Positions 8,518 through 16,685 of a stretch of DNA of 64,000 bases are shown piece by piece (positions within the stretch are counted from its first letter, which is position 1; each line of letters begins with the position of its first letter). A program made the translations under genes and the position numbers. Below the pieces are notes generated by a model. It did not search any database. It was given only the letters and a program-made list of their open reading frames with translations, and was not told where the DNA came from. Source of the DNA: Chryseobacterium sp. CH25 (GTDB lineage: Bacteria > Bacteroidota > Bacteroidia > Flavobacteriales > Weeksellaceae); NCBI RefSeq assembly GCF_004119455.1, contig NZ_NRQT01000001.1, positions 868,001 to 932,000 of the forward strand. The letters are read 5' to 3'.

Positions 8518-9150
8518 ATGTCATTAATAGAAAACTTAAACTGGAGACATGCCGTAAAAGCTTATGACCCGACTAAAAAAGTATCAGCTGAAGATTTAAA
8601 TACCATTCTTGAAGCAGCAAGACTGGCTCCTACCTCATCCGGGTTACAGCCTTTCCGTATTATTGTAGTGGAAAATCAGGAATTGAAAGATAAAATGGTT
8701 GCCGGAGCTCTGAATCCTGAAGTGATGAGAGATTCTTCTCATGTACTGGTTTTTGCAGCCTGGGATAGTTATTCCAATGAAAAAATTGACAAAGTATACG
8801 ATCATCATACCGATGTAAGAGATCTTCCAAGAGGCCGCTTTGGAAGCTATACAGATAAAATTAAAGAAATGTATGGTGCACAAACACCTGAACAACACTT
8901 TGCACACACTGCCCGCCAGACTTATATTGCTTTAGGAATTGCTCTTGCACAGGCTGCTGAACTTAAAATCGACAGTACTCCGGCAGAAGGATTCAGTAAT
9001 GAAGTAGTGGATGAAGTACTGGGATTAAAAGAATTAGGCTTAAAAAGTGTAAGTCTTTTATACCTTGGATACCGCGATGAAGCCAATGACTGGCTGTCTT
9101 CTATGAAAAAAGTCCGTGTCCCAATGGATGAATTTATCATTAAAAAGTAA
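8518..9150 (+). CDS. nitroreductase-family NAD(P)H-dependent FMN oxidoreductase
   Basis: A 210 aa flavoprotein of the NfsB/YdgI-like nitroreductase fold. Features are LNWRHAVKAYDPTKKV at the N-terminus with the FMN-contacting Arg, LAPTSSGLQPFRIIVVEN, and ARQTYIALGIALAQAAELKIDSTPAEGF. The C-terminal GLKSVSLLYLGYRDEANDW is also typical. It probably reduces quinones or nitro compounds; the physiological substrate cannot be read from sequence. It is first in an operon with ohrR and ohr (30 nt and 0 nt spacing), which places it in the peroxide or electrophile stress response. Confidence 0.92.
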   Translation: MSLIENLNWRHAVKAYDPTKKVSAEDLNTILEAARLAPTSSGLQPFRIIVVENQELKDKMVAGALNPEVMRDSSHVLVFAAWDSYSNEKIDKVYDHHTDVRDLPRGRFGSYTDKIKEMYGAQTPEQHFAHTARQTYIALGIALAQAAELKIDSTPAEGFSNEVVDEVLGLKELGLKSVSLLYLGYRDEANDWLSSMKKVRVPMDEFIIKK

Positions 9151-9180
9151 TACCTTCACGAATCTTTCGTACGTCAACTT

Positions 9181-9615
9181 ATGGAACATTCAAATACACC
9201 CAAACTGGAAAACCAGATCTGTTTCCCATTATATGTTATCGCTAAAGAAATCACCGGATTATACCGGCCATTTCTTGATGAGCTAGATATCACTTACCCT
9301 CAGTACCTTGTCATGATGGTCCTATGGAATTGTGACGGACTTACCGTAAGCCATATTGGAGAAAAGCTGTTTCTGGATAGTGGAACTCTGACTCCTCTTC
9401 TTAAAAGACTGGAGACAAAAGGATTTATCATAAGAAAACGCAAAAAAGAAGACGAAAGAGTTGTTGAAGTATTTTTAGCCGAAGCCGGAAAACAGCTTCA
9501 GAAAAGGGCCTGTGAAATTCCGGGTAAAATCCAGGAAAAGATAGGTATACAACCTGAAGAACTACTGGAGCTTAAAGAAACAGTTTTAAGAATACTAAAC
9601 AAAATAGAAAAATAA
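9181..9615 (+). CDS. ohrR: MarR-family organic peroxide sensor OhrR
   Basis: A 144 aa winged-helix repressor. The N-terminal motif NQICFPLYVIAKE carries the single reactive Cys (about residue 15) that defines OhrR, and the two Tyr residues that contact it are in LYRPFLDELDITYPQYLVM. The DNA-recognition helix region is DSGTLTPLLKRLETKGFI, followed by the wing RKRKKEDERVVEV. Its partner ohr starts on the next base. A matching palindrome sits in the operon promoter, so autoregulation is expected. Confidence 0.92.
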   Translation: MEHSNTPKLENQICFPLYVIAKEITGLYRPFLDELDITYPQYLVMMVLWNCDGLTVSHIGEKLFLDSGTLTPLLKRLETKGFIIRKRKKEDERVVEVFLAEAGKQLQKRACEIPGKIQEKIGIQPEELLELKETVLRILNKIEK

Positions 9616-10041
9616 ATGAAAACGTTATATACAACAAAAGTCACTGCTACAGGTGGAAGAAATGGTCATGTAAAAAGTGAAAACGGAGTGTTGGATCTTG
9701 AAGTAAAAATGCCAAAAGCATTAGGTGGAGCTAACGATGACTTCACAAACCCTGAAATGCTTTTTGCAGCCGGATATTCTGCTTGCTTTGACAGTGCTTT
9801 GAATAGAGTAATCAATTTGGGTAAAGTAAAAACCGGTGAAACTACAGTTACCGCTCAGGTAAGCATAGGGCAGATTGAAAACGGAGGTTTTGGACTGGCT
9901 GTGGAATTAGATGTTAATATTCCGGGGGTTTCTATTGAAGAAGCACAATCTTTAACGGAGAAAGCCCATCAGATTTGTCCTTATTCAAATGCAACGAGAA
10001 ACAATATTGAGGTTAAGCTTTCTGTAACCAACAATGATTAA
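9616..10041 (+). CDS. ohr: organic hydroperoxide resistance protein Ohr
   Basis: A thiol-dependent peroxidase that reduces organic hydroperoxides. The 141 aa OsmC/Ohr fold shows both redox cysteines: GYSACFDSALN (about residue 59) and HQICPYSNATRNNIEV (near the C-terminus). The family Arg lies in the N-terminal half of the fold. It begins immediately after the ohrR stop codon and ends with its own terminator. Confidence 0.95.
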   Translation: MKTLYTTKVTATGGRNGHVKSENGVLDLEVKMPKALGGANDDFTNPEMLFAAGYSACFDSALNRVINLGKVKTGETTVTAQVSIGQIENGGFGLAVELDVNIPGVSIEEAQSLTEKAHQICPYSNATRNNIEVKLSVTNND

Positions 10042-10067
10042 TCCAATTTTTTTATAATTATATTTGA

Positions 10068-10099
10068 AATGAGCTGTTTTTATCTCAAAAACAGCTCAT
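10068..10099 (+). terminator. terminator after ohr
   Basis: AATGAGCTGTTTTT pairs with AAAAACAGCTCATT and is followed by TTTT, 27 nt after the ohr stop. Confidence 0.85.
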
Positions 10100-10305
10100 T
10101 TTTTATCTTTAACCACAGATTTTCGCAGATGAACACAGATGATTGTGGATATTCTCACTGCAAAATTTGTGATATTTGTGTCAGAAATTAGTGCTATTTG
10201 TATTTTCTTAAACGCAAAGTTTTATTTTTTTGTAATGCTTTATTTTAAGGGAGCAAAGAGTGCATCGATACATCGATTGGATGAAGCAAGTTACATAGCT
10301 AGCAC
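10100..10305. repeat. intergenic dispersed-repeat region, with truncated copy of the 48.8-kb palindromic element
   Basis: This stretch between ohr and the deformylase-like gene holds no credible gene. It carries an AACCACAGATTTTCGCAGATG-type motif (10107-10130). From 10209 it has AAACGCAAAGTTTT, a spacer, TTTTAAGGGAGC and an ATCGAT-rich core. The same ordered blocks form the left half of the element at 48788-48958. The right half, with the second terminal repeat, is missing here. Confidence 0.6.
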
Positions 10306-10368
10306 CATTACTCATTACTCATTACTCATTACTCATTACTCATTACTCATTACTCATTGCTCATTGCT
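10306..10368. repeat. heptanucleotide tandem repeat (CATTACT)7(CATTGCT)2
   Basis: Nine head-to-tail copies of a 7-bp unit, seven CATTACT and two CATTGCT, with no spacer. It ends 6 nt before the stop codon of the deformylase-like gene on the opposite strand. The copies are contiguous, so this is a simple-sequence tract that could vary in length, not a CRISPR array. Confidence 0.95.
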
Positions 10369-10374
10369 CGATAG

Positions 10375-11004
10375 TTATCTTTTATTCAGATCACTTTTCT
10401 GGTAGGCATCTACCTTTTTGTAAGAATCATTTTTCTCTTTTTCCTTTTTATCGGAAATCAGAATTCCGAAAAGGTGATCTATTTCGTGCTGGAAAATGAC
10501 AGCTGTGAAACCTTCTACTATTTCTGAATATTTTTGTCCTTTCAAATCAACATATTCCAGCTGAATGACTTTACTTCTATAAAACTGATCCCTGAAATCA
10601 GGAATTGAAAGATCTCCTTCAGGCCCCAGATTCTGCAAATCAGATCTCCATACAATCACCGGATTGATAAAATATTCCAAAGGAGTTCCTGCTTTGTCAA
10701 AACGTTGTACCCAAATTACTTTTCTGTTGATTCCTACCTGCGGAGCTGCAATACCTACTCCACCATCGGTTAAAAGAAGAGATTCTTTCATTCTTTTCAC
10801 AAGAACAGCTGTTCCAGGATCAGTTGGATTGATTTCTGAAGAAAGATTCAGTAAGGTTTTATGTTGGTGAACATCGGTAGTCTGATAGATTGGTAATGCT
10901 GTGTTTACATCTCCCTGATTGATAATAGAGAGTTCATCAGACGTTAGTTTCTGAGCATTAAGCAGCCCAACAAAAAGTATAAATAGGATGGATATTTTTT
11001 TCAT
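10375..11004 (-). CDS. exported peptide-deformylase-like protein with altered metal ligand
   Basis: A 209 aa protein (start at 11004, MKKISILF) with a signal peptide of about 17 residues ending LLNAQ, then a peptide-deformylase fold. The three family motifs are present: GGVGIAAPQVG (81-91), EGDLSIP (129-135) and QHEIDHLFG (172-180). In the second motif the usual metal-binding Cys of EGCLS is Asp (residue 131). The two His ligands and the catalytic Glu are kept. A cytoplasmic deformylase acts on nascent formyl-Met, so a secreted copy must have another substrate or be a degenerate paralogue. Confidence 0.88.
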   Translation of the reverse strand: MKKISILFILFVGLLNAQKLTSDELSIINQGDVNTALPIYQTTDVHQHKTLLNLSSEINPTDPGTAVLVKRMKESLLLTDGGVGIAAPQVGINRKVIWVQRFDKAGTPLEYFINPVIVWRSDLQNLGPEGDLSIPDFRDQFYRSKVIQLEYVDLKGQKYSEIVEGFTAVIFQHEIDHLFGILISDKKEKEKNDSYKKVDAYQKSDLNKR

Positions 11005-11021
11005 ATACATTGGATGTAAAG

Positions 11022-11029
11022 CAAAGGTA
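11022..11029 (-). promoter_or_regulatory. -7 element for the deformylase-like gene
   Basis: On the minus strand this reads TACCTTTG, matching TAnnTTTG, 18 nt upstream of the chosen ATG. No clear -33 TTG was seen. Confidence 0.45.
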
Positions 11030-11129
11030 GAGATTGTTGGGTGAAAATGGGTAATTATGGAAGACTTTTAGGGTGGGAAGCTAGAAGAGGGAGGCTGGAG
11101 GTTACTATTAGTCGTTAAATATCTATAGG

Positions 11130-11205
11130 CATTTCAATATTAAGTTTTGGCTAAAGCCATTGGAATTGTTATATAAATAAAGAACGGGCTTTAGCCCGTT
11201 CCTAT
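11130..11205. repeat. intergenic hairpin repeat with AGCCCGTT palindrome
   Basis: Contains TTTTGGCTAAAGCC and then the palindrome AACGGGCTTTAGCCCGTT (11183-11200). The gap from 11005 to 11294 holds no other gene candidate. The flanking AAATCTGTGTGATCTGCGAG near 11260 is the complement of the type of motif seen at 10107-10130. Confidence 0.5.
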
Positions 11206-11294
11206 TGAGTTCTATATCTGTATATTGATGATTTCTGTAAATAGAATCATCATATTCAAAAGCCAAAAATCTGTGTGATCTGCGAGAAATAAAC

Positions 11295-12167
11295 TTAAAA
11301 AGTCTTCGTCATATCACTTGGAATAACAAGATTGAATTCCGTTGGGATATAGTCTTTTGAAGGAACTTTCAATTCTGGATCTTCAGATTCAAAAACAGAA
11401 ATCACAGCCATTTTTAGGTTTGGATTTTTCTGCTTAATGTACCAATAAGTTCCACCAAACTCTTTACTGTGATAATTACCGTTATAATGAACAAAAGTTT
11501 TTCCTGACTGAATATTTTTCAGGATAGATTCCGCCATGGTAGCGTCTTTTGTTGCCTGAGCCGAGATAAAGTTCATTACTTTGGTTCCTTCTGCATGATC
11601 TCCCATCATCGCTTTCATTTCAGTGTAACCAGGAGTATCCAAAGTTACTTTGATTGGTAACTGAGCAATGTATGTTTTCTCTTTATCGCTTAATTTATTC
11701 AAAGATTCTAATCCTTCTTTGGCTGTTTGTGAGGCATATCTTCTCGGAATATTGGTTGCTATGAAATTTAGTTTTTTATTTTTAGCAAAATCTACCAAGG
11801 GTTTGTAGTCTGTTGCATAATTATTCCATAAACGGGCTGAGTCTTTTAATGTCTTCGCATCAAACTTCCCACTTAAATATTGGTTCAGCTGAGCCTGGTT
11901 GTCTCTTTCAAACATTTCAGCTCCCAGAATAAGCTGCCCGTTTTTCTTTTCATACAAAGCTTCCGTAATTTTCAGCTGAAGCCAGTGATTGATGGAGCTG
12001 TTATGATTTTCTCCAAAGAAAACCACATCATAATCAGCTAATTCTTTAACCAATTTATCCGTTTTTACTTCTTTTCCTTTTTGGTCATAAAACTGATAGG
12101 CTTTAAAGTTCTGTGCACTGAATGAACAAAAACCTGCCAGCAAAACCGCTATGAAAATATTCTTCAT
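11295..12167 (-). CDS. ChaN-family haem-binding-like protein
   Basis: A 290 aa exported protein with an N-terminal signal peptide (MKNIFIAVLLAGFCSFSAQ). The ChaN/TIKI-like fold is indicated by YDVVFFGENHNSSINHWLQL (GExH motif), ILGAEMFERDNQAQLNQYL and the conserved TFVHYNGNYHSKEFGG near the C-terminus. ChaN of Campylobacter is a haem-binding outer-membrane lipoprotein; here no lipobox Cys is obvious at the cleavage site. It lies just beyond the terminator of the haem uptake operon in the same direction, which supports a haem-related role. Confidence 0.82.
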   Translation of the reverse strand: MKNIFIAVLLAGFCSFSAQNFKAYQFYDQKGKEVKTDKLVKELADYDVVFFGENHNSSINHWLQLKITEALYEKKNGQLILGAEMFERDNQAQLNQYLSGKFDAKTLKDSARLWNNYATDYKPLVDFAKNKKLNFIATNIPRRYASQTAKEGLESLNKLSDKEKTYIAQLPIKVTLDTPGYTEMKAMMGDHAEGTKVMNFISAQATKDATMAESILKNIQSGKTFVHYNGNYHSKEFGGTYWYIKQKNPNLKMAVISVFESEDPELKVPSKDYIPTEFNLVIPSDMTKTF

Positions 12168-12245
12168 TGTTTATCTTTTCTATTTAATTTAACCACAAAT
12201 TACATTATATTTTGGTGTTTTTTACAATGCTTACCAAAATATAAA

Positions 12246-12288
12246 ATAAAAAGACCGCCTTGAATTTTACATACAAAACGGCCTCTCT
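12246..12288 (-). terminator. terminator of the haem uptake operon
   Basis: On the minus strand AGGCCGTTTTG pairs (with GU wobbles) with CAAGGCGGTCT, followed by TTTTTATTTT. It begins about 17 nt after the hemS stop. Confidence 0.65.
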
Positions 12289-12304
12289 TAAAATCATCTA
12301 ATTA

Positions 12305-13333
12305 TTATTGTTCAAGAGTTGCTACAAGATCTTTCCATTCCTGAAGTTCAGGAATTCCCGGTTTTCTTTTACCGAAAAACTGAACGATGAAGTCTCCTTC
12401 TTTGTTGAATACTTCGATAGCCGTAACTTCTCCGTCTTCAGTTGGTTTTTTCACGATCCATGCTTCTGCAATTTTAGTAACATCAAGGTGTAAGTTGAAA
12501 TCAGGATCCATTACATTGAACCATTGCTGGTGCCAAAGGGTTTTCTTCACGTTTCCGGTGTGAATCTGGATAATTCCTCTGTTTCCAACAAAAACCATGA
12601 TAGGAGTTCCTTTTTCAGAAGCTTCTTCAAGGATGTTCACTACTTTTGAGTTATCAATTTTCTGAGTAAATCCTTCCGGAGCCAGTCTTAGAGCCTGCGT
12701 TCTGCTTACTCCGAATTTTCTGGTCATCATGAAGAAATCATGAGTATCTTTTAGTTCTGTCCAAGCTTTTTTGAAGCCTTCAACATCAATTTCAGCATCT
12801 GGCTTTTCTGCCTGTTTTGGAGCTACTGCTTCAAAAGTGAACGTTTGGTTTTGTTCTTCCGCTTTGAATTGTTCAACGATAGCATCAAAAGCAGCTTCCT
12901 CACTGTTTTTAGTCAAATAAATTTTATGCAATGCCAATCCGTCTTTTCCGAAGAACTGAAGACTTTTCTTATCTCCCTCTACTACTGCAAATGCAAATTT
13001 CCAGTGATTAAGGAAAATTCTAAGATCAATATCCTCACCTACGAAAAGCTGAGCATGCGGGCTGCTGAAATCCCCGTTCTGATAAGTCCCTTTTCTTTCA
13101 TGAACACACTCATCATTGCGGGTAAGCGCCATTACTTTTCCTAATTTTTCTGCTTCTGTAAGAATTCCGGGAAAATCAGGGTTCAAAACAGTAACGCCTT
13201 CCCCTATGCTTGTTGCTAATAATTCAGCTTCGCTTACTCCAAACTGAGCGGCAGCATTTCTTATTCTTACGTGTGGATTTTCAGCTTTCAGAGCTTCCCA
13301 TTTTTCCTTTAAATCATTCACTAATATGCTCAT
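12305..13333 (-). CDS. hmuS: hemin-degrading factor, HemS/ChuS/HmuS family
   Basis: Cytoplasmic haem-handling protein of the HemS/ChuS family, which binds haem delivered by the ABC importer and stores it or releases its iron. The 342 aa protein shows the internal duplication typical of the family: residues about 1-165 and 175-340 each have an LKEKWEALK/FKKAWTELK helix, then VMALTRNDECVHERKGTY in the first half and PIMVFVGNRGIIQIHTG in the second. Each repeat carries the HAQLFVGEDIDLRIFLNHW or DPDFNLHLDVTKIAEAWIV block. It is the last gene of the haem operon, with its ATG 4 nt after the restored methyltransferase stop. Confidence 0.93.
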   Translation of the reverse strand: MSILVNDLKEKWEALKAENPHVRIRNAAAQFGVSEAELLATSIGEGVTVLNPDFPGILTEAEKLGKVMALTRNDECVHERKGTYQNGDFSSPHAQLFVGEDIDLRIFLNHWKFAFAVVEGDKKSLQFFGKDGLALHKIYLTKNSEEAAFDAIVEQFKAEEQNQTFTFEAVAPKQAEKPDAEIDVEGFKKAWTELKDTHDFFMMTRKFGVSRTQALRLAPEGFTQKIDNSKVVNILEEASEKGTPIMVFVGNRGIIQIHTGNVKKTLWHQQWFNVMDPDFNLHLDVTKIAEAWIVKKPTEDGEVTAIEVFNKEGDFIVQFFGKRKPGIPELQEWKDLVATLEQ

Positions 13334-13337
13334 TATT

Positions 13338-13987
13338 TTATTTTTTTATTGTTAAAATTGTATAGATTCTTTGTATTGTTTCCTTTCCTGTTTTACTTTT
13401 TATTTCTTCTTCTCTTTCTGAGGTTTTCATTCTTTTAAACTCACTTTTAGAAATCAATTCTACCATTCGTCATTATTATAAAGTTTAAAATTATAGGCTG
13501 TAAATGGCAGTTTCTCCATAAAATCTCTTTGCCCGAAGGTTAAAACAAAAGATCCTTCGTCTTTTAAAACCCTGTAAATTTCATTTAAAAAACCAACGGG
13601 ATCTTCCCAGAAATAAACGGTATTCACCGTAAATATTTTATCAAAAGTCTTATCAGCAAATGGAAGTTTTTTTCCTTCATAGAGTATAAAATCTGCCTGA
13701 TCCTGGAATTTCTGATTCAGTCTTTTGGATTCCAGATGCATGGTTTCAGAAATATCAATCCCCGTATATTTCAATCCTTTAGCCAGGTTTAAAATACTCT
13801 TCAGGTGATCTGCATTTCCGTGTCCTATTTCAAGAATATTTTCATCATCTTCTATCAAAAGGGTTCTGATACTTTCTAATGTCATACCGATATTAGTGGC
13901 ATTCATCATTTCACCAATCTCTACGCCTTTTTCTCCCTGAGGGTTGGCTAGATTCTGTGCGAGGATTTTTAATTCTTCTTTTTCCAT
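13338..13987 (-). pseudogene. class I SAM-dependent methyltransferase, frameshifted near the C-terminus
   Basis: A methyltransferase domain with the SAM-binding motif ILEIGHGNADH (about residues 51-61), GIDISETM (motif II), LPFADKTFDKIFTVNTVYFWEDP and VLKDEGSFVLTFG. As written it stops at 13460 after YNNDEW. Adding one G to the GG (plus-strand CC at 13463-13464) continues the frame as VELISKSEFKRMKTSEREEE and ends at 13338, just 4 nt before the hemS ATG. That gives a normal length of about 216 aa and normal operon packing. It starts inside or just after hmuV. Its substrate is unknown; its place in a haem operon is conserved-looking but unexplained. Confidence 0.8.
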
Positions 13988-14762
13988 GGTTATCCAAAAT
14001 GATCATTGGGTTATTGGTTATAGGGTGGTCGCAAATAGTACATGGAAAGTTATAAGCTTTACTGATATTCTCTGCTGTAAAAACTTCCTGTGGAGTTCCA
14101 TAAGCGGAAACCTGTCCGGATTTCATTAATAAAATTTTATCTGCAAATTGCGCGGCAAGATTCAGATCATGGAGTACAACAATGGCACTGTTTGCTTTCT
14201 TAGTAAAGTTTTTGATGATTTCCAGTGCTTTGTATTGGTGCTTAATATCAAGATTATTCAGAGGTTCATCCAGGAAAACCAGTTTATGAGCCACTTCATT
14301 TTCTAACTGTGCCATTACTCTTGAAAGATGCACACGTTGTTTTTCTCCCCCTGAAAGAGAGTTGTATTCTCTTTCTTTAAGATGAAAAATGTCTGTTTCG
14401 TACATCTTATTGTTCATGGCTTCAAGGTCTTCTTTTCTGGGTTGTGCATCAAAATAAGGATACCTTCCCATCATCACCACATCTTTTACCTCAAGAGGAA
14501 TATCATTGCTGTTATGCTGTGAAAACTTTGCTTTATGGATAGAAAGGTCTTTTACGTTCCAGTCTTCGATGGGTTTATCTTTAAATAAGACTTTTCGCTT
14601 CTCGGATTTCACTTCATGGGCCAAAACACTTAAAAGGCTTGACTTCCCTGCTCCATTGGGACCTACAATGGCTAAAAATTCTCCATATTCCAATGAAACA
14701 TCCACTCCATCCAGAATACGAAATTCTTTATGCTTGTAATTAATTTGATGTGCCTTGATCAT
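13911..14762 (-). CDS. hmuV: haem ABC transporter ATP-binding protein HmuV
   Basis: Powers haem import. It has Walker A GPNGAGKSSLLS (about 33-44), the signature LSGGEKQRVHLSRVMAQ, Walker B KLVFLDEPLNNLD and a switch His in VVLHDLNLAAQF. Its ATG overlaps the hmuU stop by one base. As written it ends with a basic 24-residue tail (from NHGKRR) that is the start of the methyltransferase gene read out of frame, a 77-nt overlap. If one T is missing from the TTTT (plus-strand A4 at 13996-13999), the protein would end MIIFG at 13990, 2 nt before the next ATG. I think that shorter form is the real one. Confidence 0.92.
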   Translation of the reverse strand: MIKAHQINYKHKEFRILDGVDVSLEYGEFLAIVGPNGAGKSSLLSVLAHEVKSEKRKVLFKDKPIEDWNVKDLSIHKAKFSQHNSNDIPLEVKDVVMMGRYPYFDAQPRKEDLEAMNNKMYETDIFHLKEREYNSLSGGEKQRVHLSRVMAQLENEVAHKLVFLDEPLNNLDIKHQYKALEIIKNFTKKANSAIVVLHDLNLAAQFADKILLMKSGQVSAYGTPQEVFTAENISKAYNFPCTICDHPITNNPMIILDNHGKRRIKNPRTESSQPSGRKRRRDW

Positions 14763-15802
14763 TACAGTGATTTTTTAAATTTAACCAAAATAGCAATAAA
14801 AATAGGTCCTCCCATTAAAGCGGTCAGAATACCAATCGGTAATTCTGAAGGCTCTACAATACTTCTGCTGAATGTATCTGCCGTTAGAAGCAAAATACTT
14901 CCACATACTGCTGATAAAGGCAGAATAAAAGCATAATTGGATTTGAATAACAGTCTTAAAATATAAGGTACAATAAGACCTACAAAACCAATGGTCCCTG
15001 AAAAGGCAACGCAGCTTCCCACCATTAATGCTACAATGATAATAATCTGCTTCTTCAGCCTTTCTACATTGATTCCTAAATGCTGAGCATCTTTTTCTCC
15101 CAACATCATTGCATTTAAAGCTTTTCCTTTAGGCAGTAAAATAATATAAGCTCCAATCATTACAATGCCAAGAATGATATTCTTCGTCCATGTTGCTGCA
15201 GCTAAGCTTCCCAAGTTCCAAAATGTAAGGTCTCTCAACTGTTCATCTTTTGATACATAGATTAAAAAACCTGTAATGGAAAAACCAATTGCCGTAATAG
15301 CCACTCCGGTTAAGAGCATCATGACTACATTTGTTTTCCCTCCACTTGTAGAGATTCTGTACACCAGCATCATTGATAAAAAAGATCCTATGAATGCTGC
15401 TATTCCTACCAGCGAAAATTGTACGGCTTCAGGAAGGTATTGTTTAAAATGTCCTCCTAAAACAATTGCAATAGCAGCCAATAGTGTTGCCCCTGATGTA
15501 AGACCAATTAAATCTCCTGTTGCCAAAGGATTTTTAAAAAGCCCCTGCAGACTTGTCCCTGAAACAGACAACATGCTTCCAATTAAAATAGCCATGATAA
15601 TTCTGGCTGCCCTTACGTCCCAAACTACATATTTATCACTTAATGATAATCCGGAATCTCCCTGTATTACTTTTCCTAAAACTTCAAATGCAGATTTACC
15701 ACCAAAATCGTAAACCCCTGTATTAATAGACCATACTGCTATGCTTACAAGCAGTATGGTACTTATTGTCATGTAAAAGTATAATTTACTTTGTGTTCTC
15801 AA
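14762..15802 (-). CDS. hmuU: haem ABC transporter permease HmuU (FecCD family)
   Basis: Inner-membrane permease of the FecCD/BtuC family, about 346 aa with roughly ten hydrophobic helices. Family blocks include WDVRAARIIMAILIGSMLSVSGTSLQGLFKNPLA and GTIGFVGLIVPYILR. The C-terminal RSIVEPSELPIGILTALMGGPIFIAIL completes the match. The open frame starts with TTG at 15802, overlapping hmuT by 17 nt; the first ATG is at 15772 (MTISTILLV). Either could be used. It lies between the binding protein and the ATPase. Confidence 0.94.
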   Translation of the reverse strand: MRTQSKLYFYMTISTILLVSIAVWSINTGVYDFGGKSAFEVLGKVIQGDSGLSLSDKYVVWDVRAARIIMAILIGSMLSVSGTSLQGLFKNPLATGDLIGLTSGATLLAAIAIVLGGHFKQYLPEAVQFSLVGIAAFIGSFLSMMLVYRISTSGGKTNVVMMLLTGVAITAIGFSITGFLIYVSKDEQLRDLTFWNLGSLAAATWTKNIILGIVMIGAYIILLPKGKALNAMMLGEKDAQHLGINVERLKKQIIIIVALMVGSCVAFSGTIGFVGLIVPYILRLLFKSNYAFILPLSAVCGSILLLTADTFSRSIVEPSELPIGILTALMGGPIFIAILVKFKKSL

Positions 15803-16664
15803 TTAAAAGTTTGTTTAATCCAACTACTGCTTCTCCTAGTCTCGGTCCAAAACCTGATACTAATCCTCCATCCATCGCGATGATCTTCTTGTTTTTTCCT
15901 GCATTTGTCTGTGAAACTCCCGGCATTTTTAATGCTCCTTCATTTCCACCTGCTCCCTGTAGTCCTGTTTCAAAGAAGAACAGTACATCTGGATTAGCTT
16001 TTACAACCGCTTCCGGAGTTAATGGCTTGAAATCTTCAAATTCATTGACAGCGTTTTCTGCTCCTGCAAGATTAATTAAAGCAGCCATAGGTGTGTTTTT
16101 ACCTGCTACCATCAGCATATTTCCTCTTGCGTAAATAAATAATACTTTTGGTTTTTTAGTTAATGGCTGGATCTTCTTCAGATCAGCATCTATTTTATCA
16201 TTTAATTTCTGATAATCTGTATTTCCGATTGCTTTCGCTACATCTTCAATCAGTTTTTTAGTTCCTTCAACAGTATATTCCTGTTTGAAAACATCAACTT
16301 TGATTCCGGATGATTTGATTTTACCTAATAATTCAGGATTGATGTCCTTATCAGAAGCTAAAATCAAAGTCGGATTTACAGCCATAATAGGTTCAATCGT
16401 GATTGATCTTACATGTCCAAGATTTTCAGCAGTAGCTTTTAAACTTGCCGGATAAGTACTGGTTACATCTGTTCCTACAATTTCTTTTTCATGACCTAAA
16501 GCACTTACAATTTCTGTAATTCCGCCGCTTAGGGTTACAATTTTATTATTGCTTTTGGGAGCTTCGGAAGTGGCTTCCGTTGTATTTTCTTTTTTTGCAC
16601 CTTCTTCTTTTTTGCATGAATACACTGCTACAAGAACAGAAGCTGCAAGGATAAATTTCTTCAT
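15786..16664 (-). CDS. hmuT: haem ABC transporter substrate-binding lipoprotein HmuT
   Basis: A 292 aa periplasmic-binding-protein-type haem receptor. The lipoprotein signal ends VYSCKKEE (Cys near residue 16). The helical-backbone binding fold is shown by IVTLSGGITEIVSALGHEKEIVGTD, GHVRSITIEPIMAVNPTLILASD and VLFIYARGNMLMVAGKNTPMAALINLAGA. A charged linker of about 25 residues follows the lipid anchor. It hands haem to HmuUV and lies downstream of the outer-membrane receptor and HmuY genes. Confidence 0.92.
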   Translation of the reverse strand: MKKFILAASVLVAVYSCKKEEGAKKENTTEATSEAPKSNNKIVTLSGGITEIVSALGHEKEIVGTDVTSTYPASLKATAENLGHVRSITIEPIMAVNPTLILASDKDINPELLGKIKSSGIKVDVFKQEYTVEGTKKLIEDVAKAIGNTDYQKLNDKIDADLKKIQPLTKKPKVLFIYARGNMLMVAGKNTPMAALINLAGAENAVNEFEDFKPLTPEAVVKANPDVLFFFETGLQGAGGNEGALKMPGVSQTNAGKNKKIIAMDGGLVSGFGPRLGEAVVGLNKLLIENTK

Positions 16665-16685
16665 GATATACTATTATTTGATTTA

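Noticed and set aside
10306..10368. Possible CRISPR array
   Set aside because: Repeat unit is only 7 bp and copies are contiguous without spacers; no cas genes in the window.
10139..10405. Open frame of 88 codons with repeating HYSLLIT
   Set aside because: It is a read-through of dispersed repeat DNA and the CATTACT tandem tract and runs into the deformylase-like gene on the other strand; no coding character.
15276..15713. Plus-strand open frame of 145 codons
   Set aside because: Fully antisense to the conserved hmuU permease; a shadow frame.
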